Shown here: piece by piece, positions 7,440 to 9,078 of the stretch
How the letters are laid out: each line of letters begins with the position of its first letter
Position numbering within the stretch: position 1 is the stretch's first letter
Assembly (NCBI GenBank): GCA_030598645.1
Contig: JAUVPN010000084.1
Coordinates: 1 to 9,078, forward strand
Origin: Hyphomicrobium sp.
Lineage (GTDB): Bacteria; Pseudomonadota; Alphaproteobacteria; Rhizobiales; Hyphomicrobiaceae
DNA length: 9,078 nucleotides
Direction: 5' to 3'
Notes under the pieces: model-generated
What the model saw: only the letters and a program-made list of their open reading frames with translations
Databases searched by the model: none
Told to the model about the DNA's origin: nothing
Program-made: the position numbers and the translations under genes

Positions 7440-8309
7440 TTAATTCCCGGCTTTGAGGGCGCTCTTGATTGTGAGCAGATCACGCCACGCCATGCCCTTG
7501 GCGGCCGGTGTACGCAAGAGATAGGCGGGATGTAAGGTGGCGATACCTCGTGCAGCATAGCCGCCAAGGTCGAGCGTATGCCACTTGCCTCGAATTCTCA
7601 TGATGCCGTCGGTCGTGTCTAAAATCTGCTTGGCGGCCGCTCCGCCGAGCGCCAAAATAATTTCAGGAGCCACTAAGGCCACCTGGCGTTCGAGGAACGG
7701 TCGGCAGGCAAGTGCCTCCTGCGGGGTCGGCGTCCGGTTCCCCGGCGGGCGCCAATAGACGATGTTAGTGATGTGCACGTCGCTTTCACTCAGCTCGATT
7801 GCAGAAAGCATTTTATCCAGCAGTTTGCCGGCGCGTCCCACAAACGGCTTTCCTTCCAAGTCCTCGTCGCGCCCGGGGGCCTCGCCGATAATCATAAGCC
7901 GCGCCTTCTCTGCGCCCCGGTAGAAGCACAGGTTCTTGGACGTAGCCTTGAGCCCGCAGCCCTCGAACCGCTGCAGCATACTCTGCAGGTCAGCGAGCGT
8001 TTTCGCACGACTGATCAAACCGGTCGCGTTTGCATCGGCTACGGCTGCCCGTGCGGTGGGGAACTGACGCTGGCGCTTGGCGGGAGGATGGGGTCTGCTT
8101 TCTTCCGCGCTTTGACCGGGTGGCACCCTAGGCGCTGGCGGCATATCTTGCGGTTGGGCGTCGTCGATCTTGAAGTCAGTGCCAGGGGCACGATCGCCAC
8201 GCGCTAGCCAATCGGTAGTCGCCTCGGCGAGTGCAGCATTGACGCCCATGGTCTCGTACCAGTCGAGAATGCAAGCGACGAGCTTACGCGATGTTTCATC
8301 TACCGTCAT
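7440..8309 (-). CDS. Family-4-like uracil-DNA glycosylase, with incomplete Fe-S ligand set
   Basis: This enzyme removes uracil from DNA in base excision repair. The catalytic domain occupies about residues 105-289 of 289. It has motif 1 GEAPGRDEDLEGKPFVGRAG (142-161), TNIVYWRPPGNRTPTPQE (181-198), ACRPFLERQ (201-209), LGGAAAKQIL and motif 2 LHPAYLLR (259-266). Classical family 4 enzymes hold a 4Fe-4S cluster with four cysteines (CxxC, the C of CRPP, and one in the following helix). Here only C118 and C202 line up: the CxxC is reduced to C-G-L-K and the CRPP cysteine is W186. The cluster is probably absent. The first 100 residues are a divergent alpha-helical, proline-rich extension. The frame is open to 8801 but overlaps the divergent ETF-QO gene, so ATG 8309 is used. 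It has no ribosome site and may be leaderless. Confidence 0.9.
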   Translation of the reverse strand: MTVDETSRKLVACILDWYETMGVNAALAEATTDWLARGDRAPGTDFKIDDAQPQDMPPAPRVPPGQSAEESRPHPPAKRQRQFPTARAAVADANATGLISRAKTLADLQSMLQRFEGCGLKATSKNLCFYRGAEKARLMIIGEAPGRDEDLEGKPFVGRAGKLLDKMLSAIELSESDVHITNIVYWRPPGNRTPTPQEALACRPFLERQVALVAPEIILALGGAAAKQILDTTDGIMRIRGKWHTLDLGGYAARGIATLHPAYLLRTPAAKGMAWRDLLTIKSALKAGN

Positions 8310-8318
8310 GGTGTGAGC

Positions 8319-8324
8319 AGTATA
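8319..8324 (-). promoter_or_regulatory. Candidate -10 box of udg-moaB
   Basis: TATACT on the - strand (8324-8319) ends 9 bases before ATG 8309, so the transcript would start nearly at the ATG. That agrees with the missing ribosome site. No convincing -35 lies 16-18 bases upstream. Confidence 0.3.
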
Positions 8325-8384
8325 GCGCGCGCCGACGCCTTCTGCTGGGAGTAGTGCACCCTGAGACGTTCTGCCCCTAAGTGC

Positions 8385-8412
8385 TTGACGCTTTGGGTAA
8401 TCACGACCTAAT
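8385..8412 (+). promoter_or_regulatory. Candidate promoter of the ETF-QO gene
   Basis: TTGACG (8385-8390) matches the -35 consensus at five of six bases. After 16 bases comes CCTAAT (8407-8412), four of six for -10. Transcription would start near 8419, giving a leader of about 36 bases before ATG 8455. Confidence 0.35.
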
Positions 8413-8422
8413 CGACGGTCGT
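8403..8422. promoter_or_regulatory. Dyad overlapping the ETF-QO promoter
   Basis: ACGACC (8403-8408) and GGTCGT (8417-8422) form a perfect six-base inverted repeat with an 8-base spacer. It covers the candidate -10 box and start point, as an operator for a dimeric repressor would. No regulator gene is adjacent, so the binding protein is unknown. Confidence 0.3.
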
Positions 8423-8454
8423 CAAACCGGTTCAGAAGAAAAGGTACCGACGAG

Positions 8455-9078
8455 ATGGCCAACCATGCCGACACTCTAACGCCCCGAGAGGCAATGGAAT
8501 TTGATGTCGTCGTCGTTGGCGCGGGACCAGCCGGTCTCACCGCGGCCATTCGCCTAAAACAGCTTGCTGCCGAAGCAAACCGTGATCTTTCAGTTGTTGT
8601 ATTGGAGAAGGGCTCCGAGGTTGGTGCCCACATCCTATCTGGCGCTGTCATCGATCCCATCGGGCTTAACCGGCTCATCCCGGATTGGAAGAAGAGAGGT
8701 GCGCCGATCGATACACCCGTGCGCGAGGACAAGTTCCTCGTGCTCGGCGAAGCCAGCACCATGCGGCTCCCGAACATTCTTATGCCCCCGCTGATGAACA
8801 ACCATGGCAGTTACATCGTGAGTTTGGGTGCGCTCTGCGGTTGGCTCGGCGAGCATGCTGCCGAGCTGGGTGTCGAGATCTATCCGGGATTTGCGGCGGC
8901 TGAAGTGCTCTACGACGACAACGAAGCCGTAGTCGGCGTCGCCACTGGCGATATGGGCGTCGGTCGCGATGGCAAGCCGACGGAAAACTTCGTGCGCGGC
9001 ATGGAATTGCGCGGCAAATACGTATTCATTGCCGAGGGGGCACGCGGCTCGCTCACAAAGCAGCTCATCAAAAAGTTC
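8455..9078 (+). CDS. Electron transfer flavoprotein:ubiquinone oxidoreductase, N-terminal part (runs off the window)
   Basis: ETF-QO passes electrons from reduced electron transfer flavoprotein to ubiquinone. This links fatty-acid and amino-acid dehydrogenases to the respiratory chain at the cytoplasmic membrane. The 208 codons present are open to the right edge; the full protein is usually about 550 residues and ends with a 4Fe-4S domain, which is not in view. Visible are EFDVVVVGAGPAGLTAAIRL (15-34) with the FAD motif GAGPAG, VVLEKGSEVGAHILSGAV (48-65), LPPLMNNHGSYIVSLG-like sequence, GVEIYPGFAAAEVLYDD (139-155), GVATGDMGVGRDGKPT (161-176) and EGARGSLTKQL (194-204). ATG 8455 has AAGG (8441-8444) 10 bases upstream. 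It is divergent from udg, with 145 bases between them. Confidence 0.95.
   Translation, partial: MANHADTLTPREAMEFDVVVVGAGPAGLTAAIRLKQLAAEANRDLSVVVLEKGSEVGAHILSGAVIDPIGLNRLIPDWKKRGAPIDTPVREDKFLVLGEASTMRLPNILMPPLMNNHGSYIVSLGALCGWLGEHAAELGVEIYPGFAAAEVLYDDNEAVVGVATGDMGVGRDGKPTENFVRGMELRGKYVFIAEGARGSLTKQLIKKF

Noticed and set aside
8310..8801. Upstream extension of the udg reading frame by 164 codons
   Set aside because: It lies antisense to the divergent ETF-QO gene, which has clear family motifs, and shows no glycosylase-like sequence.

Overview
The window looks like a chromosomal, housekeeping-type segment of an alphaproteobacterium, possibly Hyphomicrobiales-like. The evidence is a full-length CcrM-type GANTC methyltransferase, the gene order PA0069-type radical SAM / rnhB / ccrM, a moaB-udg pair divergent from an ETF:ubiquinone oxidoreductase gene, and a GAAC-N7-GAAC element of the alphaproteobacterial LexA type. 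No rRNA, tRNA, insertion sequence, CRISPR array or phage gene was seen. No stretch over 300 bases lacks a gene. I did not find a convincing undescribed multi-gene system.

Layout: (1) Bases 1 to about 122 carry the start of a Hanks-type Ser/Thr kinase on the + strand. It breaks off abruptly and is joined to the 3'-truncated end of a flavin-containing monooxygenase gene on the - strand. This looks like a recombination or assembly junction. (2) Bases 1263-4342 hold three - strand genes read in the order radical SAM protein, RNase HII, CcrM methyltransferase, a genome-maintenance set. The promoter region ahead of the radical SAM gene carries a candidate SOS box at 4434-4448. (3) Bases 4514-6863 hold three + strand genes: a TIGR04283-type GT2 glycosyltransferase, a TIGR04282/DUF2064-type nucleotidyl/glycosyltransferase, and a two-helix membrane protein of unknown function. 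(4) Bases 6870-8309 hold a tight - strand pair, udg then moaB. (5) From 8455 to the right edge runs the first 208 codons of ETF:ubiquinone oxidoreductase, with a candidate promoter and overlapping dyad.

How the genes may work together: RNase HII (ribonucleotide removal), family-4-like uracil-DNA glycosylase (uracil removal) and CcrM (cell-cycle DNA methylation) all act on DNA, and the radical SAM protein may be part of a damage response given its SOS box. The two transferases are a recognised pair that often accompanies radical SAM or arsenosugar genes, but no arsS-like gene is visible here. MoaB serves molybdenum cofactor synthesis and ETF-QO serves respiratory oxidation of fatty and amino acids. 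Start codons were reassigned for ccrM, rnhB and udg, because the longest reading frames run into neighbouring genes or leaders.
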